The notes under the pieces were generated by a model. The model made no database searches. It was not told the DNA's origin and saw only the letters and a program-made list of their open reading frames with translations. From Rhynchospora pubera (lineage: Eukaryota; Streptophyta; Magnoliopsida; Poales; Cyperaceae), in contig CM051460.1 of assembly GCA_028095005.1 (NCBI GenBank), positions 14,245,501 through 14,309,500 on the forward strand: a DNA stretch of 64,000 nt, given 5' to 3'. The position numbers and the translations under genes are program-made. This document shows positions 35,287 through 47,000 of the stretch, one piece after another (the stretch's first letter is position 1; each line of letters begins with the position of its first letter).

Positions 35287-36299
35287 TTGAGGAAGCTGCA
35301 ACGAAGGCTGTGATTACTCGTTTTACAGAACATTCGCTCGATGATATCAAATCAGGAAATGGAAAGAAAGAGATGAAAAATAGTGCGTGGTATTATTTCT
35401 TTGCCTTTGAAATTTATCTTGCTAGGATGCTTATGTAAATAGCAAATTCCGGCGGTCTCTCTCACTCTCTCTCTCTCTTCTTTGTCACAATTTCTGATGT
35501 AGAGAATGGAAACTGCAAGATTACTAGAGAAATTGACTTTGTGTTAATGCAAATGCTATTGTCTTGTCATATACTATTACATTCTGATTACTTACTGCTA
35601 ATTTAACCCACAATAGGAAAGATAAGTACAAATGTCCTCAATGTCTTAAAACAAGATATGTAATAATCCCCGACATAACATAATAAAAGGAATGTAGAAA
35701 GTAGTGGCACGACCCAGAAGCAGTTATCACTCAAGGAGCCGATATCCTAGAACCTAGTACAAGTCCAAGCAATGAACTGTTCATTTGCTGTGACTTCGAG
35801 ATGGAATGTGATGAGCACATTTATTTATTTGAAGTAGTTAGCATTTCGGCTTCCTAACTGGCTATTCATTGAGTGCGACAACAATTGTATAAGACTCTCT
35901 GCTTAGGTCATGACAGCTCTCTTTTTTGTTCTCTATCAAGCAGCTAGTTACAACCTGTAAGCAAAATCATCCTGTAGACTTTTAAATATATTAAATATAC
36001 ACAAAATATTCTCCTGGTCAAGTAACATGACTAGTCCCCTAATAGTAGTACAGAACCACCCCACAGATAAACAAATTGCTGGTACCAGCTGAACCTGTTG
36101 TGAGAATCACACCACAAAGCTCTTGCATTTTCTTAATATTCAGCACTAATGCAAGTCAAGTTCAAGTTAATTAAGAACGTTTCTTTCTTAATTTATTTAA
36201 AAAGAAGGAACAATATCAAATATTACATATGATACACAGGATATTTCGCAATTGCACCACAACTATGTGCATAACTGATAGATAGACCTAAAGTAATCC
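35287..36299. other. Region between convergent HD-Zip and MED10 3' ends
   Basis: Holds the 3'-UTRs of both genes, which point toward each other. A CT microsatellite lies near 35456-35480. No additional gene was recognised. Confidence 0.5.
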
Positions 36300-38130
36300 C
36301 TAATGCTCTGACTTGACCTTCGTGTCCCCATTAGGTAGATTACTTTGTGATTGAGCTAGCCGCTTTGTTTCCTAAAAAGTCAAGAAGCAGTTTTGCATTA
36401 ATTTCACATTGCAACAATAAAAGGAGAAAAAAAAAAAGGAAAGTACAAAGGTCAAACTATAGGGTTAAATTTTTTTAGTTATTTGAGGTTTTGGAAGATT
36501 TCATTTCGAATAATAAGACTTACAGCAGCTGAGGTTGCACGTATCTCCCTGTATGCTTCCACCTCATCAGGAAAAGTTTGCTCCAGCTCCTCTAGTAAGT
36601 ACTTGCGCAGACTCTAAATTCATCAAGCAAAAAAAGGAAAAGAAAAAACAAAATGAAACATGCAAAGCAACCATTTATGATTCTGTATAAATGCAGAGAA
36701 TAAATACCTCTTGGACTATATTCTGAGTTACATCTTACATTGACTTAGCAATTAACACAGCTAATTATTTTTCCAAAATATGCACGTTAACACCTAGTTG
36801 AGGTTATGCAGAAATTAGTGAATAACAAATAATCGCCTCTGGCTCTTTTTGTGTCAGATAAACAAGGCTTGTGAACTAATTCATATAAACTTCATGCGCC
36901 CAATATCCCATTGTCGGTATCATTCAACTACAATATAAGTTTGGAAAAGCAGCCTTCCAAAAGATAAGGTGAAATCTGTCAATAATTATAATAGGCAAAA
37001 TTAGATATATGCCCATCAAAACTTTAATTTTTGGATATTCCTCATCCAAAGTGAAAACTTGGATTAACTCATCAAAATGACAATTACTTTGACATCTCTT
37101 CAATATTTATTCAATCAGAATTAAATTAACACAAAAAACTATTAAAATTTGATGCACTGAGATGCCTTTCCAATGTATTCCCCATCAGTATTTATTCAAT
37201 CAGAATGAAACTAACATAAAAAATAAAAATTTGATGGACGGAAATGCCTTTCCATTTTCCAATGTATTCCCCATCAATTACTTTGACACAACTCAAATTG
37301 CGATACACATGGCGCTACACAGTAGCTGGTATCAGTTGGTGTATGTATAGTCAATCCAATTGCACCACTAGACACAGATAAACATAAGCTGGCAAGCTAG
37401 ATAACACACTTCTATACAGGACGACAAGTTTAAAGCAGTTAAATATAATTAGATGTACCTTGAAAGCATCAGTTTTCCCTTTGGTGATCTGATTTTTCGC
37501 TATACAGCTGTTTATTACATCCCTTGTAAACTCATCCGGGTTCTTCCCATCATCTATGAGACTACATTTAAGAACAGCAAGCAGCATTAACTAGTAATTA
37601 AATCAAAACAGCAAAAGCAGGTTATTCCGAAACAATTCAGAGTGAGGTCAGAGGTGACTCACTTGAGAACCTCCATTGGCACTTGGATTTTGCAATTCTC
37701 TGCTAGCTTCTGCATACTATCCAACTCAGTTACAAGGGAATTTCTGGCATAAAAGACAACACATTTACAACAAGTTAGTAAGTCATTGAGCCACTTTCAC
37801 ACAAACAGGCCAGAAGTGGTTCACTTTGCTTTATTTCTTGAAAACTTTTTGTTTGATGGATATAGCACGAGAGATGTCCTCATAGATGAATCAATGTAAT
37901 TGCACGTTTTCAATCAGATCATACTCCTTTTATTTTGTTTACTCTGTCATTTGAAGGACAAAAATCAGATTGTTTATTTGTTAAAGAATAAATCCAAACT
38001 CCAAACTAATGAATTCAATATGAACTCTGAAGTAATGGCAGTGCCTAATCAATTCTCTTCATTTCTCTGAGCATACCCCTAGCCTACTATCTCTCTTGCA
38101 CACCCGCCCCCCAAAAAACCCCAGACCAAG

Positions 38131-38162
<32 letters not shown>

Positions 38163-38834
38163 GCTTGTCCCTCTTCTCTTCACACTCAAGAATGCTTTAT
38201 TGAGGCACTGCACTAAGTTATAAGAGCTTTATTAAGGCATTGGATCAAAAGCGCATGAGGCTTTATTGAGACACTCTACTTGGTTGTAAAAGCTTTATTA
38301 AGGAATCGTCGTATACAAGGATCAAGACACTTAAAAAAATTGCATGATTTAGGGAATTTCCTCGTATTTCAGCAATACCTTGTTGTCTCTATTCTCCATG
38401 TCGGCAATCAAATCTCAAGACTCAAAACTCTTTAAGTGAACATACTGCTTAACATGGAGTAACCTATTGCTCTAATTTTACAATTTTTTCATGATAACTA
38501 TCTTATGAATCAAAAACCTAACCCTACTGCACATCACAATTGCAAAGAAAACAAGATATATAAGTATAACTGACAAAGAAAGAAAGAAAGAAAGAAAGAG
38601 AGAAACATACAAGCGTTGGAGAAGGGGAAGCTGAGAGGAGACGTTGAAGGAAGAGACAGTGAGGTACAACTGGTGAAGTATGCCTAGGCTTTTCTGGATC
38701 GACTCCGTGACCTGCGCGAGGTTCTGCTTAGCCTCGTCGGAGGATCCTCTGCCTGACTCCGACGAGGTGGAGGAGGCCGCGGCGGAGAGGGAGGCTCCGT
38801 TTCCGGCGGCGGCGTGAGGCGGAGAAGGCTCCAT
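36300..38834 (-). CDS. MED10: Mediator of RNA polymerase II transcription subunit 10
   Basis: Five exons on the minus strand: 38834-38611, 37743-37663, 37561-37459, 36613-36524 and 36371-36300. All introns are GT-AG and the joins keep frame, giving 189 aa. Conserved MED10 phrases run in order: 'QNLAQVTESIQKSLGILHQL' and 'LPLLQRLNSLVTELD' across exons 1-2, 'IQVPMEVL|NLIDDGKNPDEF' across exons 2-3, then 'TKGKTDAFK', 'LEELEQTFPDEV' and a C-terminal 'KRLAQSQSNLPNG'. The N-terminus is a low-complexity Ala/Ser stretch. MED10 is a core middle-module subunit of Mediator, which links transcription factors to RNA polymerase II in the nucleus. All expected segments are present with no stops, so it is probably functional. 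Intron 3 holds a small tandem duplication (listed separately). Confidence 0.93.
37103..37277. repeat. Imperfect tandem duplication in MED10 intron 3
   Basis: Two units of about 86-88 bp share 'tatttattcaatcagaat', 'aaaatttgatg', 'gatgcctttcc' and 'aatgtattccccatca'. It lies wholly in the intron (37458-36614) and does not touch the splice sites. Confidence 0.75.
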
Positions 38835-38865
38835 CTCTTTCTTTCCAAAGAGAATTCGAGATTTA

Positions 38866-39019
38866 TGGGCTCGTTAGAAATTGCAAAAAAGATTAAAATG
38901 TTAATTACTCAACAACGGAAAGAAAAGAAAAGAGTGGTTGTGTTTTTTCGATAATTATGGGCCGGGTGTATTTATTTCTTCTAGGCCTGTTCAATAAAAC
39001 GGAAGTATTTTAATGGGCC
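38866..39019 (-). promoter_or_regulatory. MED10: MED10 promoter region with TGGGCC/T (site II-like) elements
   Basis: 'tgggct' at 38866-38871 and 'tgggcc' at 38958-38963 and 39014-39019 lie within 185 bp upstream of the MED10 start. TGGGCY (site II) motifs are typical of promoters of plant housekeeping and growth-related genes. No clear TATA box was found. Assignment is by motif and position only. Confidence 0.5.
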
Positions 39020-39689
39020 GGTTGTATTTATGTAGTCGGACCGTGCCGTGTTGGTTTAATGGTTCAGCCGCGTATTGTAATACTAATATATATTTCTCTG
39101 AGATTCTGATAATGAACAAAAAATGAAGGCGCACATTTAGTTAGTTATCACTTATCAGCAACAACAATAGACCTGTATATAAAAATAAAGGTTTAATTAT
39201 TTAGTCCGCAAGAGTAATTATTGCTCTAATAATCCAATGAATACATGTTACTTTTCTATGCTCATTATATCAATTTTCGTTGGTAAATGGTATGGAAGGT
39301 TGTACTACTAAATTGTACAATTGAATACTTGATAGTAATATCTTTTACATTTGGAGTTAGGCTGCCAGAAAAAAAATATATATATTATGGATTTTTTAAA
39401 TAAGAAACATAATACATAAAACATCTAATTATATAACTTGTAATATATGCACACCAAGTCCAAAACTATGTAGTGGCATAATTTTCTTCAAATCTCAGTT
39501 GTATTTTCTTTCTTTATGAAAAACATCATAAATAAATTTTGCTGTTTATGAATTGGTACGGTGTCAATTAAGAAATACCACTCGTTATCCCAAACAAAAA
39601 GCAATACCTATTTCTTATAAGTAAAACCATATAACAAAATAATTAAAACTCATACGCTAGCCAAGCCGCCCGCCCGCATTAACAAAATA

Positions 39690-40696
39690 ATTAAAATATA
39701 CAAATCGATATGATTTTCACTATTATCAAATCCATATTCGTAACCGGCTAAAAGAATATGATATATGATCTGTATTTGATCCTTATCTGATCCGTTGTAA
39801 CAGCGGAATAAGATGATTAACATAATCATCTTCTAATGCTATAGAAAAGACCTTTGGATTGATAACATCGATCTTTATTAGATGGTTTGGCTTAAAATAA
39901 TATTTTGATTGGATTAACGTTATATGACAGTATAGAAATTATTTTTTTTTAGTTTCTCTTATTGTTATGATTACATTTGATGATATATAATTAGAGAAAG
40001 TTTAATATGCACCGTAGTGCATAGGGTTTTCTATGCACCGCGGACTTTTTCGGGAGTATTTTTGTAAATTGACAAATCTAATTTAACCAATCTAATCTAC
40101 ATATTGAAATCTCATAGCAAACCAAATTTTACAATTTTTTAGATTTTATTACTAATGTTTTCGAATTTTTTAAAACCTGCCATTTTTTGAAACAAACTAC
40201 TATTCACAACATTCCAAAAATGACAGGTTTTAAAAAAATCGAAAAAAATAGTAATAAAATCTAAAAAATTATAAAATTCGGTTTTCTATGAGATTTCAAT
40301 ATATAGATTAGATTGGTTAAATTAGATTTGTCAATTTACAAAAATTACCTCCAAAAAAGTCTGATGTGCATCTATGCACTATAGTGCATATTAAACTTTT
40401 TTTATATAATTAATATAGAAATTTTAATATATAATGACATATGATATCTAACTTAATATTATGTTTATATTTATTTCTATTAGTTCGTTAATTTATAGTT
40501 ATATGTTTTAATATCCAAAATATATCCTTATTCGTAACTGCATTCAATAATATATGATTTATATTTATATCTGCTTAACATCCGAACTGTATCCGTATTC
40601 GAACATATCTATAATCGTATATGTATTCGAAAAAATATATGGATATAGATATAGTTTGATCACAATCTGATCCGTATTCGATCTGTTTTCATCCCA
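39690..40696. mobile_element. Degraded hAT-like relic related to the element at 54033-54941
   Basis: The right end 'gatctgttttcatccc', together with repeated 'tccgtattcg', 'gtatccg' and 'gaacatatc' blocks, matches the right part of 54033-54941. The left end near 39690-39790 has related 'gatcc..atctgatccg' text but no clean TIR. It is interrupted by the fold-back element at 39994-40402. TSD not found. Confidence 0.5.
39994..40402. mobile_element. Fold-back MITE with long inverted arms and a 10-bp TSD
   Basis: The left end 'gagaaagtttaatatgcac' and the right end on the minus strand 'aaaaaagtttaatatgcac' continue into near-perfect inverted arms of about 180 bp each; for example 'gacaaatctaatttaacc' on the left pairs with 'ggttaaattagatttgtc' on the right. 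The direct repeat 'tatataatta' lies just outside both ends (39984-39993 and 40403-40412). A 9-10-bp TSD and long TIRs fit a Mutator-type MITE. The whole element could fold into one hairpin and, if transcribed, be a source of small RNA. Confidence 0.85.
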
Positions 40697-42004
40697 ACTT
40701 CACAGTGGCTGCCAAGGTTTTTTTTTTAAAAAAAAAAGAAAAATTTCCAACTCTTGTGATGTTAGGTGCATGTATGAAGGATCAATGGTCACTTCAATAT
40801 ATAATTTTTCCGAGAAAAAAAAATTAAAAGATTAGGTCCCACAAATCTAATTGTCTATTGAACTATTTTATTGCAACGAAAAAAAATTGCATTTCTAATT
40901 GCTATTTGCTTGCCATTGGTAATTAGAAGCATAAATTGAAACTTTCTTGACCTTATTCGTCTAATGATGGGAACAAAATCTGATTGACTTGGTTGTTCAG
41001 CCTAAACCAGAAAGTAATTAGAAAATAATAATAATAATAAGTGCGTGCGATGTTCAAATGAAACTAGAGATATGATATAATAAAAGGCGCTCTCAGGTAG
41101 TTAAATGTTGTCAAGAGGCGTGTTACCGTCTAACAATACTGGATTTTTAACACACTCCTTTAGGCTTTGCTCCAGAATTAAAAGAAAAGGGAAAAGAAAA
41201 GGAATGGAAGAAGAAAAAAGATGAAGGAAAGATATGACATTGAAGATTCCTTGCTCCAAACTGAAAATAACATGTGTAGAAGTAAATTGTAGTAACTTTG
41301 TTTGTAATAAGTAAAAGACTATATTATCCTTTCTAAATTCTATTCAAAGTTGTGGGGTCCAATATTAGAGAGAAAGAACAAAAGGGTATTATCGTCACAA
41401 AAATGTAACTCTTGGGGAATCTCCAGTACACTCCAAAATTGTGGGTTACTCATTGTTTACCCAAACGGCCTCCTGAGGACATTGCGTTTCCTTCAGTTTT
41501 CTTCATGTCACCCAATAGCACCATCTGGAGCAGGGTAAAGTGCTTTCCTTACTCTTCCTTCGCTCCCATTCATCCTTTCTGGAGCAGTGCCTTAATCACA
41601 TCACAACTAAGGATGATAATGTAAAGAGATTTTTATTGATACCACTTAAAATTACGAAATAGGTTTTAAGAAAAATCTCTAGCCGAGCTCCATTACAATT
41701 AAAAAGAAGATGAAAACCCTTATATCTAAAAAATGTTGGTCTTTGGCTAGATTTTTGTAGCTAGACTTTTCCACTTTTGTTGTACTTCTATTGCATGATT
41801 TTCTTGATAGACTTTTCCACTTTTGTTTTACCTTGTTCTATTCCATGATATTCTTGATAGACTTTTTGTGTTTTGGTTTGTAATTAAATGATTTTAGTGT
41901 TATTGCTAGATTAATTTAGTCTAGCAAAGAAAGATATTGAAATTTAATTATGGCCCAAATTTAAAATTCGTTGGTCCAAGGTCCAAATTAATATAAACAT
42001 ATTT
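40697..42004. other. Intergenic, no gene seen
   Basis: Contains a short tandem pattern at 41762-41880, with 'tagacttttccacttttgtt' recurring at about 46-50-bp spacing (41762, 41808, partial at 41858). Small ORFs at 41350-41624 have no recognised family. Confidence 0.4.
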
Positions 42005-42345
42005 ATCACATTTCTCTCTCTCTCTCTCTCTCTCTCTTCGTTAACCTGAAACCGAGCCATTACCTTGATCCCCTCTCTCTCTCTCTCTCTCTCTTTAATT
42101 TTCCATGGATATAATTTCAAACATAATTTCAAAAATAAATGATTTTCTCATTCCAATCCGATCAAGAAAGGCCGAGTATTTCTCTCTCTCGTTCTAATCT
42201 GATCGCCTCTCAGTTTTCCTCTACCTTGAATCGCTTCTTTCCCTCAGATCGCCTCTCCCTTGGAATCGCCGCCTCTGACTCTTCCTCTCTTGTCGCCCCG
42301 TTGCAGTAATCTTTCTCTCTCTCGATATCTCTCGTTGTTTTTCTA
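42005..42345 (+). promoter_or_regulatory. CT-rich leader-like region ahead of a putative first coding exon
   Basis: Two (CT)n blocks (about 42013-42037 and 42074-42094) and a less AT-rich, pyrimidine-rich stretch to about 42345 look like a plant 5'-UTR. The next supportable start codon on the plus strand is at 42798, after a T-rich tract ending in AG. No transcript evidence. Confidence 0.35.
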
Positions 42346-42649
42346 AATTTGGATTGATTTGAGATCTGATTGTTTGAATAGATACAATAGATGAGGAATT
42401 TTGAATGTATAGATTGATTTAAGATACGTACATGTTTGAAAGTGTTTGAATTGTATCTCTATTTTGCACAAATGTTCCTTAGTTTACCACTGTCTGAAAG
42501 TGCTTGAACTGTATCTCTAAGAATATTTTTTCGTCTGTAAGTGCTTGAATTGTATAGGTTATGTAGCTTTAACTAAAATCTAGTACTTATTGCTTCAAAT
42601 TCCATCAGTCATGTCTTGATTTGGTATATACAAACATGCAAATGTAGTA

Positions 42650-42683
<34 letters not shown>

Positions 42684-42797
42684 CACTTATTATGTCTAAA
42701 TATACTTTAGGTCTTATTTGTTGATTCTATTTTGAGTTAATACTTTCCAATAATAATTTAAACTTTCCTAATTCAATCTGTACAATTACTAGGATCA

Positions 42798-42966
42798 ATG
42801 GGTAGGAAAAAGAAGTATAGAACTACATGTAGCAATGAAAACTACCTATCTCAACAAGAGCTCAATACACAACAAGTACAAGTGGATTCTCATTGTGAAG
42901 CAAATTTACCTCTTACTATGGATTCTGAATTACCTTTGAAAAATAGTGTTGAGGTTACTGTTGAAG
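42798..42966 (+). CDS. Putative first coding exon of an unknown gene, truncated or decayed
   Basis: An ATG at 42798 directly follows a possible acceptor ('attactag'), and the frame stays open for 56 codons to a donor-like 'gaag|gtatat' at 42966. The peptide starts 'MGRKKKYRTT' (basic) and continues polar with 'QQELNTQQVQV'. The lysine-rich start could be a nuclear signal. It resembles no family I can name. No continuing exon was found before the LTR fragment and satellite, so the gene is probably broken or the exon spurious. Confidence 0.3.
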
Positions 42967-43555
42967 GTATATTTTGATCCTTTTATCTTTTTATTTATTA
43001 GAATATGAATTCCAGTGTTGGATGCTTTTGTCTAAATTTGTTTAGTTTTGAAATATTAATTCTTGATATAGGTCAATAATTGTGTTGGTTAGAATTATCC
43101 TGTGCACCTTGTTTTGAAACAAATCAGTAATAATTCCATGGATCATGTTAGTTGTGGTTGTCTAACTAGTACATCTTGCTTTGAAACAACTTAGTACTTG
43201 GGAAACAACTCAACTGTGTTAGAGAGAATCTTTTCTCTTACCTAGACGGTTTAACTTCCATGACTCAAGTGAAAAGAACAGTGCCTTATTAAGCTTGGCA
43301 TCACTGTTGTCAGCTCAGTGCTCTGGTCAGACTCTCTCTCTGCGCAAACACACACAAACACATAGGTCAGGTTAAATGTACCTATATGAGCTCAGATTTA
43401 ACAGAATCAGTACTCAAAATTATGTTAGTGTGGGTTGTGTTGGTTTGTAATTAAATCAAAAACCCTAGTTTGGTCTCTTCCCTTAGTGTGTGAGGTTAGA
43501 ATTAACTCATTTAACCTTCAATTTTACCAAATTTAGCCTAGTATAGAGTTATTTC
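42967..43555. other. No gene seen between the putative exon and the LTR fragment
   Basis: AT-rich, with a short CT/CA-rich patch at 43335-43362. No coding content. Confidence 0.4.
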
Positions 43556-44009
43556 TGTTAGAGATATGTTCTAGAAGCCAACCATTTTATGGCTACTTCT
43601 ACAGTTTATGCTATTGATGATATTTGATCATTTGTTCCTGGATTTTATTATTGACAGTTTATTCAGGTTGAGGATCTGAATTGTGGATCACTGTTGTTCA
43701 TTTATGATTAAATGACAATAATAAATCGAAACTGTCCATAGACGTGGCAATTAATAAAGAACATTAATTATCAGATAAAACTAGTATACAAGTTAAGTGA
43801 TGATTAAGTTCTACAAATCATAAGTAAGGAGTTACTAACTTAATTGTATATGTATAAGTTACTGGAACATAGTACATGACATGACCCAATGAAATAAATA
43901 TATGGATTGTGTTATGTGTCATTATTTATTTCATACGTGTTTGATTCTGAGTTTGAGATGATTCAGTTTCTCCACATGAGGATAGGTTCTATAAACATCG
44001 TCTTATGTT
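43556..44009 (+). mobile_element. Truncated copia-type LTR (5' part) next to the satellite array
   Basis: Starts 'tgttagagatatgttctaga', the same as the complete solo LTR at 51874. It stays collinear through 'tttattattgacag', 'caggttgaggatctgaattg', 'gacatgacccaatgaaataa' and 'gtgtcattatttatttcat'. It carries about 60 bp (near 43770-43830) that the other copy lacks. Similarity stops near 44009, where the satellite begins; the remaining 300 bp of LTR is missing. Confidence 0.8.
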
Positions 44010-44024
44010 ATTCAGTTTCTCCAC

Positions 44025-47000
44025 TGTGTAAAATATGATTCATATGTTATTTATTCAAAACTGTTGGATTATACAAGATAATTACGCATATATATTATGC
44101 ACATAATGCAATTCTGAGCATCATTTGAGCATTTTAATCATTTCTGGACTCATTCTAAGTCATTTAATCACAATAATGTACATTTAAGCTTTTGATGCTG
44201 TCTAGAATATAATTCATATGTTGTTTATTCAAAAAGATTGGATTATCCTTGGAAATTACGCATATAAAGTGCAAATAATGCAATTCTAAACCTCATTTTT
44301 GCATTTCAATCGTTTCTGGATTTATTCATGCTTATTCCATCATAATAATCTACATTAAAACTCTATATAGTGTCATAAATAAGATTCATATGTTTTTTAT
44401 TCAAAGAGATTAGATTATACTTGATAATTACGCATATAAATTGCAAATAATGCAATTCTGAGCATCACTTGAGCATTTCGATCGTTTCTAAAATCATTGT
44501 CAGTCATTTCATTACGATAATATACATATAAACTCTATATCCTTTCTTGAATATGATTCATATATTATTTATTCAAAAAGATCGGATCATACAAGGTAAT
44601 TACGCATATAAAGTGCAATTCATGCTATTCTGAGCAATATTTGAGCATTTCAATCGTTTCTAAATTCGTTCTAAGTCATTTCATCACAATAATCTACATT
44701 TATATATAGAGTTTATATGATTCATATAAACTCACTGTCTAGAATATGATTCATATGTTATTTAATCAGAAATATTGAATTTTACATAGTAATACATATA
44801 TAGTGCAAATAATGCAATTCTAACCATCATTGGAGCATGTAAATCATTTCTGGATTCATTCTATGTCATTTCATCATAATAATCTACATTTAAACATTTG
44901 TCATATGTTATTAATTCAAAAAGATTGAATTATACAAGGTAATTACGCATATATAGTGCAAATAATGCAATTCTAAGCATCATTTGAGCATTTCGATCGT
45001 TGCTGGATTCATTCGAAGTCATTTCATCATAATAATCTACATTTAAACTCTCGATTTTGTCTAGATATAATTCATATGTTATTTATTCATAAAGATCGGA
45101 TTATACAAGGCAATTACGCATATAAAGTGCAATTCATGCAATTCTGAGCAACATTTGAGCATTTCGATCGTTTCTGGATTCATTCTAAAACATTTCATCA
45201 CAATAATCTACATTTAAACTCTTTATACTGTCTAGAATATGATTCATAAGTTATTTATTCAAAACTATTGGATTATACAAGGTAATTACGCATATATATT
45301 GTGCACATAATGCAATTCTGAGCATCATTTGAGCATTTCAATCATTTCTGGACTCATTCTAAGTCATTTAATCACAATATTCTACATTTAAGCTCTTGAT
45401 GCTGTCAAGAATATAATTTATATGTTATTTATTCAAAAAGATTGGATTATACTTATTAATTACGCACATAAAGTGTAAATAATGCGATTCCGAACATCAT
45501 TTGAGCATTTCAATCGTTTCTAGATTTATTCAAGCATATTTGATCACAATAATCTGCATTAAAACACATAATACTGTCATAAATATGATTCATATGTTAT
45601 TTATTCCAAAGGATTGTATTATACATAGTAATTATGTATATATAGTGTAAATAATGCAATTCTAATTATCTTTTGAGCATTTCAATCATTTAAGTTATTT
45701 CATCACAATAATATACATTTATGCTCTAGATGCTGTCTAGAATTAAATTCATATGTTATTTATTCAAAAAGAGTGGATTATCCATGGTCATTATGCATAT
45801 AAAGTGCAAATAATGCAATTCTGAACATTATTTGAGCATTTCAATCATTTTTTGATTCAGTCAAGCTTATTTCATCATTATTAATCTGCATTATAACTTT
45901 ATATACAGTGATTCATATGTTTTTTTATTAGAAAAATCATAGATTAAACTCTTTATGCTTTCTTGAATATGATTCATATATTATTTATTCAAAAAGATCA
46001 GATCATACAATGTAATTACGCATATAAAGTGAAATTAATGTAATTCTTAGCAACATTTGAGCATTTCAATCATTTTTTGATTCATTCTAATTCATTCCAT
46101 AACAATAATATACATTTAAACTCTTTGTACAATCAAGAATATGATTCATATTTTATTTATTCAAAACGATTGGATTATACACGGTAATTACGCATATGTA
46201 GTGCAAATAGTGCAATTCTAAGCATCATTTGAGGATTTCGATCATTTCTGGATTCATTCTAAATCATTTCATCACAGCAATCTATATTTAGACTCTTGAT
46301 TCTGTCTATAATATAATTGATATGTTATTTATTCAAAAAGATTGGATTATACATGGTAATGATGCATATGTAGTGCAAATAATGCAATTCTGAGCATCAT
46401 TTGAGCATTTCGATCGTTTCAGGATTCATTCTAAGTCATTTCATCACAACAATCTACATTTAAACTATTGATTCTGTCTAGAATATAATTGATATGTTTT
46501 TGGAATCATTCTAAGTCATTACATCACAATAATCTACATTTAAACTCTTTATGCTGTTTAGAATATGATTTGTATGTTACTTATTTAAATATATTGGATT
46601 ATACATGGTAATTATGAATATATATTTCAAATAATTCGATTCTAAGTATCATTTGAGCATTTGAACAGTTTCTGGCTTCATTCTAACTCATTTGATCACA
46701 ATAATCTAAATTTATACATTATATACTGTCTAGAATATTATTTATATGTTATTTATTCGAAAAGATTGGATTATGCATGGTAATTACGCATATAGAGTGC
46801 AAATAATGCAATTCTGAGCATGATTTGTGCATTTCAATTGTTTCTTCATTCATTCTAAGTCATTTCATCACAATAATCTTCATTTAAACTCTATATACGG
46901 TCATAATATCATCCATATGTTGTTTATTAAAAAAGATTGAATCATATATTGTTATTACGCATATAAAGTGAAAATCATGCAATTCTGAGCATCCTTTCAG

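Noticed and set aside
42798..42966. Confident transposase or named gene
   Set aside because: The basic peptide start alone is not diagnostic and no following exon was found, so only a low-confidence exon is listed.
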